In this document: one piece after another, positions 1 through 8,068 of the stretch
Layout of the letters: each line of letters starts with the position of its first letter
How positions within the stretch are numbered: the stretch's first letter is position 1
NCBI GenBank assembly: GCA_028698335.1
Contig: JAQVDP010000004.1
Coordinates: forward strand, 1-64,000
Direction: 5' to 3'
DNA length: 64,000 nucleotides
Origin: Nevskiales bacterium
GTDB lineage: Bacteria > Pseudomonadota > Gammaproteobacteria > Nevskiales > Nevskiaceae
Translations under genes and position numbers: made by a program
The notes under the pieces: generated by a model
The model's input: only the letters and a program-made list of their open reading frames with translations
What the model was told of the DNA's origin: nothing
The model's database searches: none

Positions 1-35
1 GCTGCCATGTGAAAGTAGGTCACTGCCAGGGTCTT
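1..35 (+). rRNA. rrf: 5S rRNA, 3' end only
   Basis: The first ~35 bases match the conserved 3' end of bacterial 5S rRNA: a CATGTGAAAGTAGGTCA segment followed by CTGCCAGGG. An intrinsic terminator and a tRNA gene follow, as expected at the end of an rrn operon. The rest of the gene lies left of the window. The exact 3' nucleotide is estimated. Confidence 0.8.
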
Positions 36-46
36 AAATCAAAGAA

Positions 47-85
47 AAGCCCCGAAGCCCAAAAGCTTCGGGGCTTCTTCTTTTC
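47..85 (+). terminator. rrn operon intrinsic terminator
   Basis: A perfect 12-bp stem (AAGCCCCGAAGC / GCTTCGGGGCTT) with a 6-nt loop is followed by a pyrimidine-rich tail ending TTTT. It lies immediately after the 5S rRNA end, so it most likely ends the rRNA transcript. Confidence 0.85.
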
Positions 86-116
86 TGCTTTGTGAGAAAA
101 TCAGCAGGACGTTCTC

Positions 117-203
117 GGGGGCGTGACGGAATCGGTAGACGTAGCGGACTTAAAATCCGCTGTCAGTGATGGCGTGCGGGTTCGAGTCCCGCCGCCCCCA
201 CCA
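117..203 (+). tRNA. leuT-like: tRNA-Leu (anticodon UAA)
   Basis: An 87-nt tRNA with encoded CCA. The acceptor stem GGGGGCG (117-123) pairs with CGCCCCC before ACCA. The anticodon stem GCGGA/TCCGC (144-148/156-160) encloses a loop with TAA at 151-153. The long variable arm and the GGTTCGAGTCCC T-arm are typical of a class II leucine tRNA. It decodes UUA/UUG. The gene lies between the rrn terminator and its own terminator, so a separate promoter around 86-116 is likely. Confidence 0.95.
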
Positions 204-237
204 GCTGTATTTGAAGCTTGGCTCGTCCCAGACGGCG

Positions 238-262
238 AAAACCCCGCTCGAGGCGGGGTTTT
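238..262. terminator. Bidirectional terminator between tRNA-Leu and dksA-like gene
   Basis: A 10-bp stem AAAACCCCGC / GCGGGGTTTT with loop TCGAG. The A-run on one side and T-run on the other let it work in both directions, ending the tRNA-Leu transcript (plus) and the DksA-family gene (minus, stop at 295). Confidence 0.85.
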
Positions 263-294
263 CTGTGACATCGCGAAATCCGTAGGGGAGGGGC

Positions 295-1107
295 TCAGCG
301 ATCGCGGTACTGCGCCTCGACGCGCTCGTCCTGCCCCTTGACGTCGACGCACACGGTCGCGGTCGGGCGAGCCAGCAAGCGTGGAACACCGATCGGGTCG
401 CCGGTTTTTTCGCAGTAGCCGTATTCCTTGTTCTCAATCCGGCGCAACGCGTCGTCGATCTTGCGCAGCAGCAGGGACTCGCGTTCCCTCAGGCGCAGGT
501 CCAGCCAATGCTCTTCCTCGGCCGTCGCACGGTCTGCAGGATCCGCGAAGACCTCGCGCTCGTGCAGGCGTTCCTTGACCTCGATCTCGCGCTGCAGCAC
601 TTCTTCGCGCATCTGGAACAACCGTTCGCGGAAGAACTCCAGCTGCTGGTCGTTCATGTAGTCGGCCTCGGACATCTTGCGGACATCCTCTTCGGTCAAC
701 GGACCATTCGACGAGCGGGTAGCCTTGGCTTTGGGAGAGGTCTTACTCACGTTCTTTTTCGTACTAGCAGGTTTGGCAGGCGCCTTCTTGGCAGAGGGCG
801 CCGGCTTCGAGGATGAAGCTGCTGCCTTGGTCACGGCCTGCGGCTTCTTGGGCGCAGTCTTCTGAGCTGCGGACTTCTTCGTCGCGGCCGCCTTGGCGGA
901 TTTCGACGCGGGAGCTGACGATTGGGTCTTCTTGTCCTTCGCTACAGGCGTCTTCTTGGGCGCCTGCTTGTCACCGGCAGCTTTCGTGGCCGCCTTGGGC
1001 TTGCTCAGGGCACTTTTGAGTCGCGTCAGCAGACCAGACGAGCTCTTCGACGCAGTTGTGGGCGTCTTTCCGGATTTCGCCTGTTTCGAACTCTTTTTTG
1101 CTGTCAT
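295..1107 (-). CDS. dksA: DksA-family RNA polymerase-binding factor with Lys/Ala-rich N-terminal tail
   Basis: The C-terminal ~140 residues are a DksA/TraR-family protein, which binds the RNA polymerase secondary channel and, with ppGpp, adjusts rRNA and amino-acid promoters. The coiled-coil tip motif DPADRA with flanking acidic residues is present. The zinc-finger positions read CEKT and CVDV, so two of the four canonical cysteines are missing, as in the zinc-independent DksA2 type known from Pseudomonas. The first ~130 residues are low-complexity Lys/Ala/Ser/Pro sequence resembling histone H1-like tails, making the protein (270 aa) nearly twice the usual DksA length. The start ATG at 1107 begins MTAKKSSKQ; an upstream in-frame ATG at 1149 would add 14 residues that look less natural. 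The terminator at 238-262 lies just downstream. Confidence 0.85.
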   Translation of the reverse strand: MTAKKSSKQAKSGKTPTTASKSSSGLLTRLKSALSKPKAATKAAGDKQAPKKTPVAKDKKTQSSAPASKSAKAAATKKSAAQKTAPKKPQAVTKAAASSSKPAPSAKKAPAKPASTKKNVSKTSPKAKATRSSNGPLTEEDVRKMSEADYMNDQQLEFFRERLFQMREEVLQREIEVKERLHEREVFADPADRATAEEEHWLDLRLRERESLLLRKIDDALRRIENKEYGYCEKTGDPIGVPRLLARPTATVCVDVKGQDERVEAQYRDR

Positions 1108-1308
1108 CTTGTACTGAAACCTTGCGGCCGCACCAAGCGTGTTGGCCAATTACTGCCAGCGCAAAGGCGGGCGTTATACACCGAGAGGCTACTTTGGTCA
1201 ATCTTTCGCAAGATGGAAAATCGCGATGACCGCGGGGCCGGTGCGTGGCCTGGCGCCTGATGCAATTCCGCAGGCTTTTCCTCCGGTTGATTTGATTGAA
1301 ATGTTGTA

Positions 1309-1346
1309 GGTATCCGAAGGAGGATACCCGCAGCGAAAGCTGCGGG
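1309..1346. repeat. Two adjoining perfect hairpins, REP-like
   Basis: GGTATCC-GAAGGA-GGATACC (1309-1328) is followed directly, sharing two C residues, by CCCGCAGC-GAAA-GCTGCGGG (1327-1346). The second has a stable GNRA tetraloop. The first is preceded by GTAG at 1306-1309, the head tetranucleotide common in gammaproteobacterial REP elements. It could be a REP unit, part of a small RNA, or leader structure of the dksA-like gene. No single family is established. Confidence 0.45.
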
Positions 1347-1583
1347 ATAGCCCAGTCCGGTTTCGCGCGGAGAGTCTGTGGCGGCTGGGCGGCGCGCTGC
1401 ATTGGGTTTTGTCCCGAACCGTGAGAAAACCACCGTGATGCTCCCCGGGGCGTCGATACGTGCGCTTGATCTTGACGGATGAAAAGGAGACTCCGCGGAA
1501 GTGCATCCATTGCATTTTCTTTCTGCCGTCATGGAGCGTGGCTTTCGGTTCCTTTCGAACGGCACGATCGCCCTTTATATACG

Positions 1584-1599
1584 CATAATGTATATTATG
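1584..1599. promoter_or_regulatory. AT-rich palindrome in the promoter region of the cNMP/rhodanese gene
   Basis: CATAAT-GTAT-ATTATG, a perfect 6-bp inverted repeat, sits in a strongly AT-rich patch (about 1572-1605) of an otherwise GC-rich region, 80-95 bp upstream of the next start codon. The TATATT/TATTAT hexamers suit a -10 element, and the symmetry suits a dimeric regulator. The regulator is unknown. Confidence 0.4.
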
Positions 1600-1678
1600 T
1601 TAAGTATTGTCTGGCAAGCCGATGAGGACTGCATGCTAGGATTGCGGCCTGTCCCCCATACGGCTTAGCTGTTCCCCC

Positions 1679-2725
1679 ATGGCTGATTCGCCTGTCGATG
1701 CATCGATCTTTGCGAACCTGGTTCCGCTCAATGCATTGAGACGTGAACGGCAATCGGACCTCGCCCTCAAGGCTACGATCGCCACCGCGCCCGCTGGCGC
1801 TTTCCTGTTCAGGTTCGGTGAGCCTGCGAACGCGGCGATTTTCGTGCTTGATGGCGAAATCCATCTCCTCGACAAGGATGGCAAGGCGCTTTCCAGCGTA
1901 CGCGCAGGAGAGCCCGCGGCCATGCATCGTATTGCGCACCAGTCACCTCGCCAGGTGTCGGCCCGTTGCGCGACCGATGTCCGGTATCTGAGCGTCGACG
2001 CGGGTCTGCTCGACGTGATGCTGACATGGGATCAGACCGGATCCTTCGAGGTCAGTGACCTGTCGTCTGCGGACAACGATGCGGACGATTGGATGACGCG
2101 TCTGCTGCAGATGCGGACTTTCCAGCTTGTGCCTCCTGCGAATCTGCAGGCGATGTTTCTGCGCATGCAGCAGGTCCAGGTCGACCCCGGAACCGTGGTC
2201 GTCAAGCAGGATGGCGACGGTGACTATTTCTACGTCATCATGTCCGGGCGTTGCATCGTCACCCGGGAGCAGCCGAATATGAAGGCCGTGCGTCTGGCGG
2301 AACTCGAGCCCGGTGCCTGTTTCGGCGAGGAAGCGCTGATCTCGGATTCCAGGCGCAACGCGTCGGTGACCGCACTGACGCCCTGCAAGCTGATGCGTCT
2401 GAGCAAGGATGACTTCCGTCAGCTGCTCAATGATCCGCTGTCCCGCAGAGTCGGTTTCGATCAGGCCAAGGCCTTGGTCGCGACCAAGCGGGCGCGCTGG
2501 CTGGACGTGCGCCTCCCCAGCGAGTATCAGAGTGGCCATCTCGACGGTGCGCTCAACCTGCCCCTTTACATGCTCCGGATGCGGTTGTCGCAGCTCGATC
2601 CCGGGGTCACATGGATCGCCTACTGCGACACCGGGCGCCGCAGCTCGGTGGCGGCGTTCGTCCTGACGCAAAAGGGTTTTGACGCACAGGTTCTCGATGG
2701 CGGTATGCCGCCAACGGAGCGTTGA
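1679..2725 (+). CDS. Double cyclic nucleotide-binding domain protein with C-terminal rhodanese
   Basis: A 348-aa soluble protein. Residues ~15-120 resemble a divergent cNMP-binding beta-barrel. Residues ~140-255 are a clearer cNMP-binding domain, with the phosphate-binding-cassette-like stretch ACFGEEALISDSRRNASV. Residues ~260-345 form a rhodanese domain with the active-site loop YCDTGRRSS carrying the catalytic Cys. There is no DNA-binding helix-turn-helix, so it is not a Crp-type transcription factor. A nucleotide may gate sulfur or persulfide transfer, but that is inference; the ligand cannot be read from the sequence. The start ATG follows the AT-rich upstream region. The gene converges on pilZ with only 7 nt between stop codons and no terminator between them. 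Confidence 0.8.
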   Translation: MADSPVDASIFANLVPLNALRRERQSDLALKATIATAPAGAFLFRFGEPANAAIFVLDGEIHLLDKDGKALSSVRAGEPAAMHRIAHQSPRQVSARCATDVRYLSVDAGLLDVMLTWDQTGSFEVSDLSSADNDADDWMTRLLQMRTFQLVPPANLQAMFLRMQQVQVDPGTVVVKQDGDGDYFYVIMSGRCIVTREQPNMKAVRLAELEPGACFGEEALISDSRRNASVTALTPCKLMRLSKDDFRQLLNDPLSRRVGFDQAKALVATKRARWLDVRLPSEYQSGHLDGALNLPLYMLRMRLSQLDPGVTWIAYCDTGRRSSVAAFVLTQKGFDAQVLDGGMPPTER

Positions 2726-2732
2726 CCGTCGA

Positions 2733-3092
2733 TTACATGGTGTGTGTCGGCCGGTCGGCACCAAGTCCGCCGGCGAGCAGGCTTTCGATCTTCTTCTGCG
2801 TCGAGCCGCCGTCCTGAGCACTGAACTGCACCCCGATGCCCTGGGCCCGTTTGTTCTGAGCCCCTTTCGGGGTCACCCAGACCACCTTCCCTGCCACCGG
2901 AATCCGCTCCGGGTTCTCCATCAGCGTCAACAGGATGAAGACTTCGTCCCCAAGGCGGTAATCCTTGTTGGTCGGAATAAACAAGCCACCGTTCTTGATG
3001 AACGGCATGTAAGCCACGTACAGGGCCGACTTGTCCTTGATGTTGAGCGTCAGAATGCCCGGCTGGGCCCCCGACCTCGGTGACATGCTCAT
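2733..3092 (-). CDS. pilZ: PilZ domain protein (type IV pilus biogenesis)
   Basis: 119 aa, the usual length of PilZ proteins. A single PilZ domain fills the protein, with the family-like core NGGLFIPTNKDYRLGDEVF and the GIGVQF strand. The canonical c-di-GMP residues RxxxR and DxSxxG are not evident, as in the founding Pseudomonas PilZ, which does not bind c-di-GMP but acts with the pilus assembly ATPase. It follows holB on the same strand, the conserved tmk-holB-pilZ arrangement, which strengthens the assignment. Confidence 0.88.
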   Translation of the reverse strand: MSMSPRSGAQPGILTLNIKDKSALYVAYMPFIKNGGLFIPTNKDYRLGDEVFILLTLMENPERIPVAGKVVWVTPKGAQNKRAQGIGVQFSAQDGGSTQKKIESLLAGGLGADRPTHTM

Positions 3093-3160
3093 GTTTGACT
3101 CTCTGCAAGCCTCATTATCGGCACTCTACCCGATTTGATCCGCCTCGACTGCGGCGGAAT

Positions 3161-4210
3161 CTATCGCTGCAGACCCAGCGCGGCCGGTGCCAGCCGCAGC
3201 CACTCGACCAGCAAGGATTCGAGCAGGAGCTGAGGCTGTGCGTTGCCGCGACTCTTCCGCAAGGCGTCGGTCACCTCGCTCAGCATCTGCTGCAAGGCAT
3301 CGCAACGGTCCATGTCCCCGTCATCGGTGAGAACCTGCTCCCGCAGCTGCGTGCCGATCCAGTCCCATGCCCATCCAAGGTGCTCGATCAGCGCGTCGCG
3401 TCCCACGGTTGCGGCGGCAGCGATCGGATCCTTGCGCCGGCGGCCGACCGCGGTCCAGAGTTCGGCCCATTGGTCGCGCTGCGCCACACCGTCGCCCTGC
3501 GCCAGCTCGATCGCACGCAAAGGGGCGCCGCCGGCCGCCGCCAACGCAGCCGACGCGTCATATCCGAGGCGCGCGTCGAGCCAGGTTGATGCGCTCTCCG
3601 TCCGCGGCGGCGCGACACGGATCCGCTGACAGCGGCTGCGCAAGGTTGCCGGCAGGGCTTGCGGACGCTCCGACACCAGAATCAGATGCATTGCGCTGGG
3701 GGGTTCTTCGACGGTCTTGAGCAGCGCGTTGACACTGCTGCTGTTGAGCGCATCGGCTCGCTCGATCAATGCGACACGGGCGCCCTGGTAGTGGGACGAC
3801 AGTGCGAGGCGCGAGATCAGCTGACGCACGGCCTCGATCGAGATGTCGCGGCGGGCACGGTCCGATTCGGGTTGCCAATGCACCAGGCCGTTTTCATGCT
3901 GGCCCGTAGGCGACAGCGCCATGCCGAACAGGCCGTCAGTTCCGAGCACGCTGGCATTCGGATGGGCGCCGACTGCAATTTGCGCGCAGCTCCTGCAGCG
4001 TCCGCAGGCGTATCCGCTGCGTTGTTCACACAGGATGAATGCACTGAGTGCACGTGCGAACCAGTGTTTGCCGACGCCTGCCGGGCCGCTCAGCAACAGC
4101 GCATGCGACAGATGGTTCTGCAGGACCAGCGCCGTCAGATCGAGCCAGAGATCCTGTTGCCAAGGCAACGGACGCCACAGTTCCTCGGAGGCGGCTCCGC
4201 TGGTACTCAC
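3161..4210 (-). CDS. holB: DNA polymerase III delta-prime subunit
   Basis: 349 aa. An AAA+ clamp-loader subunit that opens the beta clamp together with delta and the tau/gamma subunits. The P-loop region reads GPAGVGKHWF, where the residue after Lys is His rather than Ser/Thr, fitting a stator subunit that does not hydrolyse ATP. A four-cysteine zinc module (CGRCRSC with a preceding Cys) follows at residues ~57-75. The sensor-like region NALLKTVEEPP and the arginine-finger-type SRC motif are present. The start overlaps the end of tmk by 4 nt (ATGA), implying translational coupling. Confidence 0.93.
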   Translation of the reverse strand: MSTSGAASEELWRPLPWQQDLWLDLTALVLQNHLSHALLLSGPAGVGKHWFARALSAFILCEQRSGYACGRCRSCAQIAVGAHPNASVLGTDGLFGMALSPTGQHENGLVHWQPESDRARRDISIEAVRQLISRLALSSHYQGARVALIERADALNSSSVNALLKTVEEPPSAMHLILVSERPQALPATLRSRCQRIRVAPPRTESASTWLDARLGYDASAALAAAGGAPLRAIELAQGDGVAQRDQWAELWTAVGRRRKDPIAAAATVGRDALIEHLGWAWDWIGTQLREQVLTDDGDMDRCDALQQMLSEVTDALRKSRGNAQPQLLLESLLVEWLRLAPAALGLQR

Positions 4211-4830
4211 AGGCGCTGCTCCAGCACAGTTTCGATCTGACTGCGGACCTGATCGATGCCCACTCCGGCATCGATGACCGCACAGCGCCCCGGGTCGCGC
4301 GCGGCGCGCGCCAGGAAGGTATTGCGAACCCGCAGCGCGAACGCCAGATCATGCTCCTCGAAGCGGTTGACCTCGCCCCGTTGCCTGGCGCGCTGCAGAC
4401 CGGATGCGGGATCCAGATCGAGGACCAGCGTCAGGGTCGGCTTCAGGTCGCCCAGGACGAAACGTTCCAGAGCCTGGAGGTGCGTTTCGGCGACCCCCTT
4501 CCCTCCACCTTGATAGGCATAGCTCGAGTCAACGAAGCGATCGCAGACGACGTCCTGGCCCGCAGCCAGAGCCGGCTCGATCAGGGCCTGCAGGTGCGCG
4601 GCGCGTGCGGCGAACATCAGCAGCAACTCGGTTTGCGGAGACACGCCCTCGGCCCAGTCCTGCAGCACGACTTCACGGATCTTCTCGGCCAGCGGCGATC
4701 CGCCAGGTTCGCGGGTCAGCGTCACCTTGCGCCCGCGGGCCACCAGCCAGTCGCGGACATGACGCGCCTGCGTGGACTTGCCCGCGCCCTCGCCGCCTTC
4801 CAGCGTGATCAGCCGTCCGTAATCCGTCAT
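4207..4830 (-). CDS. tmk: Thymidylate kinase
   Basis: 207 aa, normal family length. Converts dTMP to dTDP with ATP. Visible motifs are the P-loop GGEGAGKST at residues ~13-21, the DR(F/Y) motif in CDRFVDSSYAYQGGGKG, and a lid region rich in Arg (SGLQRARQRGEVNRFE). It overlaps mltG upstream and holB downstream by 4 nt each, in a tight minus-strand operon. Confidence 0.95.
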   Translation of the reverse strand: MTDYGRLITLEGGEGAGKSTQARHVRDWLVARGRKVTLTREPGGSPLAEKIREVVLQDWAEGVSPQTELLLMFAARAAHLQALIEPALAAGQDVVCDRFVDSSYAYQGGGKGVAETHLQALERFVLGDLKPTLTLVLDLDPASGLQRARQRGEVNRFEEHDLAFALRVRNTFLARAARDPGRCAVIDAGVGIDQVRSQIETVLEQRL

Positions 4831-5834
4831 CGCTTCAGCTGATATTTCCTGACTGCCGCCTCGTGCTGATCGAGGGTTTCGGAAAACACATGTGTTCCGT
4901 CACCACGTGAGACGAAGAATAGCGAATTGCCGTCGTCGGGATGCAGCGCCGCGTGAATCGAAGCCCGCCCCGGCAGGCAGATCGGCGTCGGCGGGAGTCC
5001 GCCGCGCGTGTAGGTGTTGTAAGGCGTGTCCTGCAGCAGGTCGCGACGCCGCAGGTTGCCGTCAAACGCGTCCCCGAGTCCGTAGATCACGGTCGGATCG
5101 GTCTGCAAGCGCATACCCCGGAGCAGACGGCGAACGAACACGCCGGCAATCTGTGCCCGCTCCTGCGGCGCGCCGGTTTCCTTTTCGATGATCGACGCCA
5201 TGACCAGCGCCTCGTCGGGCGAAGCGTACGGCAGGCCCTCGGCGCGGTTGGCCCATTCCTCGTCGAGCACCCGCTGCATCTTCTCGTAGGCGCGACGCAG
5301 AATGACGACATCCTGCGTCCCCTTCGGAAAATGGTAGGTGTCCGGAAACAGGCGTCCTTCGGCTGGCCGGCCGTCGAGCCCGAGCGTCCGGTCCATCGCC
5401 GCCACAGGATCGCCGGCGTCCGCCAGCGTGATTTCCAGCTGCGGCTGTTTCGCAAGCTCCGCCAGCGCCTGCTTGAGCGTCCATCCCTCGATCAGGCGGA
5501 CCTGATACAGGATGGTCCGTCCCTCCACGAACAGCCGCAAGGCGTCAACCGCGCTCATCCCGTTCGAAAGACGGTATTCCCCGGCCTTGATCCGGGTCGC
5601 GAGTTTCTGATGCCGTGCATACAGCCTCAGGTAGAGCGTCGAGCGGACCGGTGCCTCGAGCCAGCCCAGGTCGGCCATCCTGTCGATGACGCCGCCGACG
5701 GCCTGACCGGGCGCAATCGTGAATGCAGTGTCGCCGTCGATCCGCAGCGGGGCGTTCAGCAGCTGTCGGGCATCGGCCCAGAGGCCGGCGGCGCCGACCA
5801 GCGCCAGAATCATTGTCGCAATCAGTAACCGCAT
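4827..5834 (-). CDS. mltG: Endolytic murein transglycosylase
   Basis: 335 aa, YceG-like family. Cleaves nascent peptidoglycan strands at the inner membrane, probably setting glycan length. An N-terminal membrane anchor (residues ~1-20, LLIATMILALVGAAGLWA) is followed by a LysM-like segment and the catalytic domain. The catalytic Glu lies in SIIEKETGAPQER, and the conserved NTYTRGGLPPTPIC region is intact. The pabC-mltG-tmk-holB order is conserved in proteobacteria. Confidence 0.94.
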   Translation of the reverse strand: MRLLIATMILALVGAAGLWADARQLLNAPLRIDGDTAFTIAPGQAVGGVIDRMADLGWLEAPVRSTLYLRLYARHQKLATRIKAGEYRLSNGMSAVDALRLFVEGRTILYQVRLIEGWTLKQALAELAKQPQLEITLADAGDPVAAMDRTLGLDGRPAEGRLFPDTYHFPKGTQDVVILRRAYEKMQRVLDEEWANRAEGLPYASPDEALVMASIIEKETGAPQERAQIAGVFVRRLLRGMRLQTDPTVIYGLGDAFDGNLRRRDLLQDTPYNTYTRGGLPPTPICLPGRASIHAALHPDDGNSLFFVSRGDGTHVFSETLDQHEAAVRKYQLKR

Positions 5835-5838
5835 CAGC

Positions 5839-6693
5839 TCAGAGACATGAATGACAGGGATGATCGATCAGCCGCGCCAGGCGGCGCGTGGTGTCGCCAG
5901 TAGTCCAGCGCGCATCGCCATCGACGCTGCCGATCGGAACGATGCCGGTCACCGCATTGCAGACGAACAATTCATCGGCGGCCAGCACCTCGGTCCAATT
6001 CATCGGCGCGACGGTCGTGGTGATGCCGTGCTGCGCTGCGGCTTCGAGGATCCGCTGTCGCATGATACCGGCGACGCCACATCGGTCCAGTCGCGGCGTC
6101 AGCAAGCGCCCGCCATGGATCGCGAACACGTTGCCGCGCGTGCCGCAGATGACATCGCCGGCCGCGGTCGACATCAGCGCCTCGTCGATTCCGGCGGCCC
6201 AGTTCCGCGATGCGAGCACCTGATCGAGGCGATTCAGGTGTTTGACGCCGGCCAGCAGCGGTTGCTCCGACAACGGGACGGTGCTGCGGATCACCGAAAT
6301 GCCGTCCGTGTAGTGCCGGAGCCGCGGCGTACGCGACGGATAGAACAGCACCCAGCGCTGGGAGAGTGAGCCTCTCGGCGCATAACCCCTTTCTCCACTG
6401 GCGCGCACCACGATTATCTTGAGCACACCGTCGCCCTGACTAGGAATCAGGGCTGTGAGATCGTCTTCGAGCGTGCCCGGTGCCGGTGCATCAAGACCGA
6501 GCACTCCGCAATCGGCTTCGAGTTTGCGAAGGTGCAATGACCAGTCGACGACCCGACCATCGTGGAGCAGCACGGTCCGAAACACACCGTCGCCGTAATG
6601 CAGCCCGCGGTTGGTGGCCGTCGATGCTCCGACGGCGGTGCCGTCACACAGGGCTTTGACCGCAGCAACGTCGCTGTCGGTGCCGGCGTTCAT
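5839..6693 (-). CDS. pabC: Aminodeoxychorismate lyase
   Basis: 284 aa, fold type IV PLP enzyme that releases p-aminobenzoate and pyruvate from aminodeoxychorismate for folate synthesis. The PLP lysine is in GVKHLNRLDQVLA, and the phosphate-binding Gly/Thr-rich loops (GVAGIMRQRILE, TGIVPIGSVDGD) are visible. The start at 6693 is chosen because it gives the usual N-terminus and overlaps the pabB stop by 4 nt (ATGA). A longer in-frame opening upstream would add an implausible Arg-rich leader lying inside pabB. Confidence 0.9.
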   Translation of the reverse strand: MNAGTDSDVAAVKALCDGTAVGASTATNRGLHYGDGVFRTVLLHDGRVVDWSLHLRKLEADCGVLGLDAPAPGTLEDDLTALIPSQGDGVLKIIVVRASGERGYAPRGSLSQRWVLFYPSRTPRLRHYTDGISVIRSTVPLSEQPLLAGVKHLNRLDQVLASRNWAAGIDEALMSTAAGDVICGTRGNVFAIHGGRLLTPRLDRCGVAGIMRQRILEAAAQHGITTTVAPMNWTEVLAADELFVCNAVTGIVPIGSVDGDARWTTGDTTRRLARLIDHPCHSCL

Positions 6694-8051
6694 GGGGCTG
6701 CTCCGAGGCCGAGCAACAGCCCCCGGGCCTTCGCCCGCGTTTCCTGCAGCTCCGCTGCCGGCAGCGAGTCGACGACGATGCCGGCACCGGCGCGCAGGCG
6801 CAGCTTTCCGCGTTGCCACGCGATCGAGCGGATCAGGATGTTGCTGTCCATGCGGCCGTCACGGCTGATGTATCCCATGCTGCCGGTATACGGGCCGCGG
6901 CCCACTTCCTCGAGTTCGGCGATGATCTGCATGACCCGCACCTTGGGACATCCAGTGATTGTTCCACCGGGAAAGACCGCCTTGAGCACGGCCCCGGGCC
7001 CGACGTGGCGCCGTGGTCGGCCGCGCACGTTCGAAACGATGTGGTGAACGTGCGCGTAGGTTTCCAGCGTCATCAACTCGTCGACGGCGATCGATCCCGG
7101 TACGCAGATGCGTCCGAGGTCGTTGCGCTCCAGGTCGATCAGCATCACGTGCTCGGCGCGTTCCTTGATGTTCGAGATCAACTTTTCCCGAAGCTGGCGG
7201 TCCTCGTCGGGCGTGCCGCCGCGTCGGCGCGTGCCGGCGATGGGGCGGGTCTGGACCCATTGCGCATCCCGTTGCACCAGCCGTTCGGGCGAAGAGCTGA
7301 TGACCGCCTCTCCCTGCCACAGCGCGAGCCCCGCAAACGGGGCCGGGTTGCTGCCGCGCAACTGGCGATACAGGGCGGCAGGTGTCGCATCCGGGCCGAT
7401 CTCCGCATCCCACGCGCGCGACAGATTGACCTGGAAGGCATCTCCCGAACGCAGCAGCTCGATGATCCGGCTCACGCCCGCCTCAAAGCGGGGCGCGGGA
7501 TCTTCGCTCACCCGCGCCGCTTGCAGCGATTCGGTCGCGCGCTGTTCGTCGTTGCGTCCGGCGCGATCGAGATCGCGACGCATCCGCTCGATCGCCGCAG
7601 TTCCCAGTTCGCTGACCAGATGAATCTCGCCTGAGACGCGATGGCGCAGTACGGCCGAGCGGCAGCGCACGGCCAGCGCATCCGGCAGGCCATGCGGCGA
7701 TGCCGGCAGATCGAGCTGCGGCTCGACCCATCGGGCCGCCTCGTACCCGAGCAGGAAGAACCACCCGCCTTCGAACGGCAACCCGGGATGGGTGGCTGCG
7801 GCGGTATCGGACGCGACCCAGCGATCGAGGGCGTCGAAGAAATTGTCTCCGGGCCGATCGGCGCCCGGCCCGGAGACGCATCCGTCGCGACCGGTCAGCG
7901 CCGCCTCAGGATCGGAGAACAGGATGTCCCAGCAGGCCGAACGCGGATGCGACGCCACGCTCTCGATCAGGAACGGATACCGTTCCGGAACTGCTTCGTG
8001 GAGATCCAGAAGATCGGTTGCGCACGGATCATGTCCGCGCAAGGTCAACAC
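6690..8051 (-). CDS. pabB: Aminodeoxychorismate synthase component I
   Basis: 453 aa, chorismate-binding enzyme of the PabB/TrpE family. The C-terminal catalytic region has the motif PGGTITGCPKVRVMQII, followed by GPYTGSMGYIS and the Glu-rich metal-binding segments. The active-site strand reads PIAGT, where E. coli PabB has PIKGT with a nucleophilic Lys. Ala at this place is seen in anthranilate synthases and some PabB proteins, so sequence alone does not fully separate the two. Translational coupling to pabC argues for PABA synthesis. No pabA glutaminase gene is in the window. Confidence 0.85.
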   Translation of the reverse strand: MLTLRGHDPCATDLLDLHEAVPERYPFLIESVASHPRSACWDILFSDPEAALTGRDGCVSGPGADRPGDNFFDALDRWVASDTAAATHPGLPFEGGWFFLLGYEAARWVEPQLDLPASPHGLPDALAVRCRSAVLRHRVSGEIHLVSELGTAAIERMRRDLDRAGRNDEQRATESLQAARVSEDPAPRFEAGVSRIIELLRSGDAFQVNLSRAWDAEIGPDATPAALYRQLRGSNPAPFAGLALWQGEAVISSSPERLVQRDAQWVQTRPIAGTRRRGGTPDEDRQLREKLISNIKERAEHVMLIDLERNDLGRICVPGSIAVDELMTLETYAHVHHIVSNVRGRPRRHVGPGAVLKAVFPGGTITGCPKVRVMQIIAELEEVGRGPYTGSMGYISRDGRMDSNILIRSIAWQRGKLRLRAGAGIVVDSLPAAELQETRAKARGLLLGLGAAP

Positions 8052-8068
8052 CGCAGGCGTGGACAGGG

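Larger units (their letters stand above)
1108..1678. other. 571-nt intergenic region without a convincing gene
   Basis: This stretch lies between the divergent dksA-like gene and the cNMP/rhodanese gene. Open frames here have no recognisable protein features and look accidental. It holds two adjoining hairpins (1309-1346) and an AT-rich palindrome (1584-1599), listed separately, and must contain the promoters of both flanking genes. Confidence 0.6.

Noticed and set aside
1150..1565. Minus-strand protein genes upstream of dksA
   Set aside because: Several overlapping frames of 100-180 codons exist, rich in Arg/Pro/Ser, with no family resemblance and in mutual conflict.
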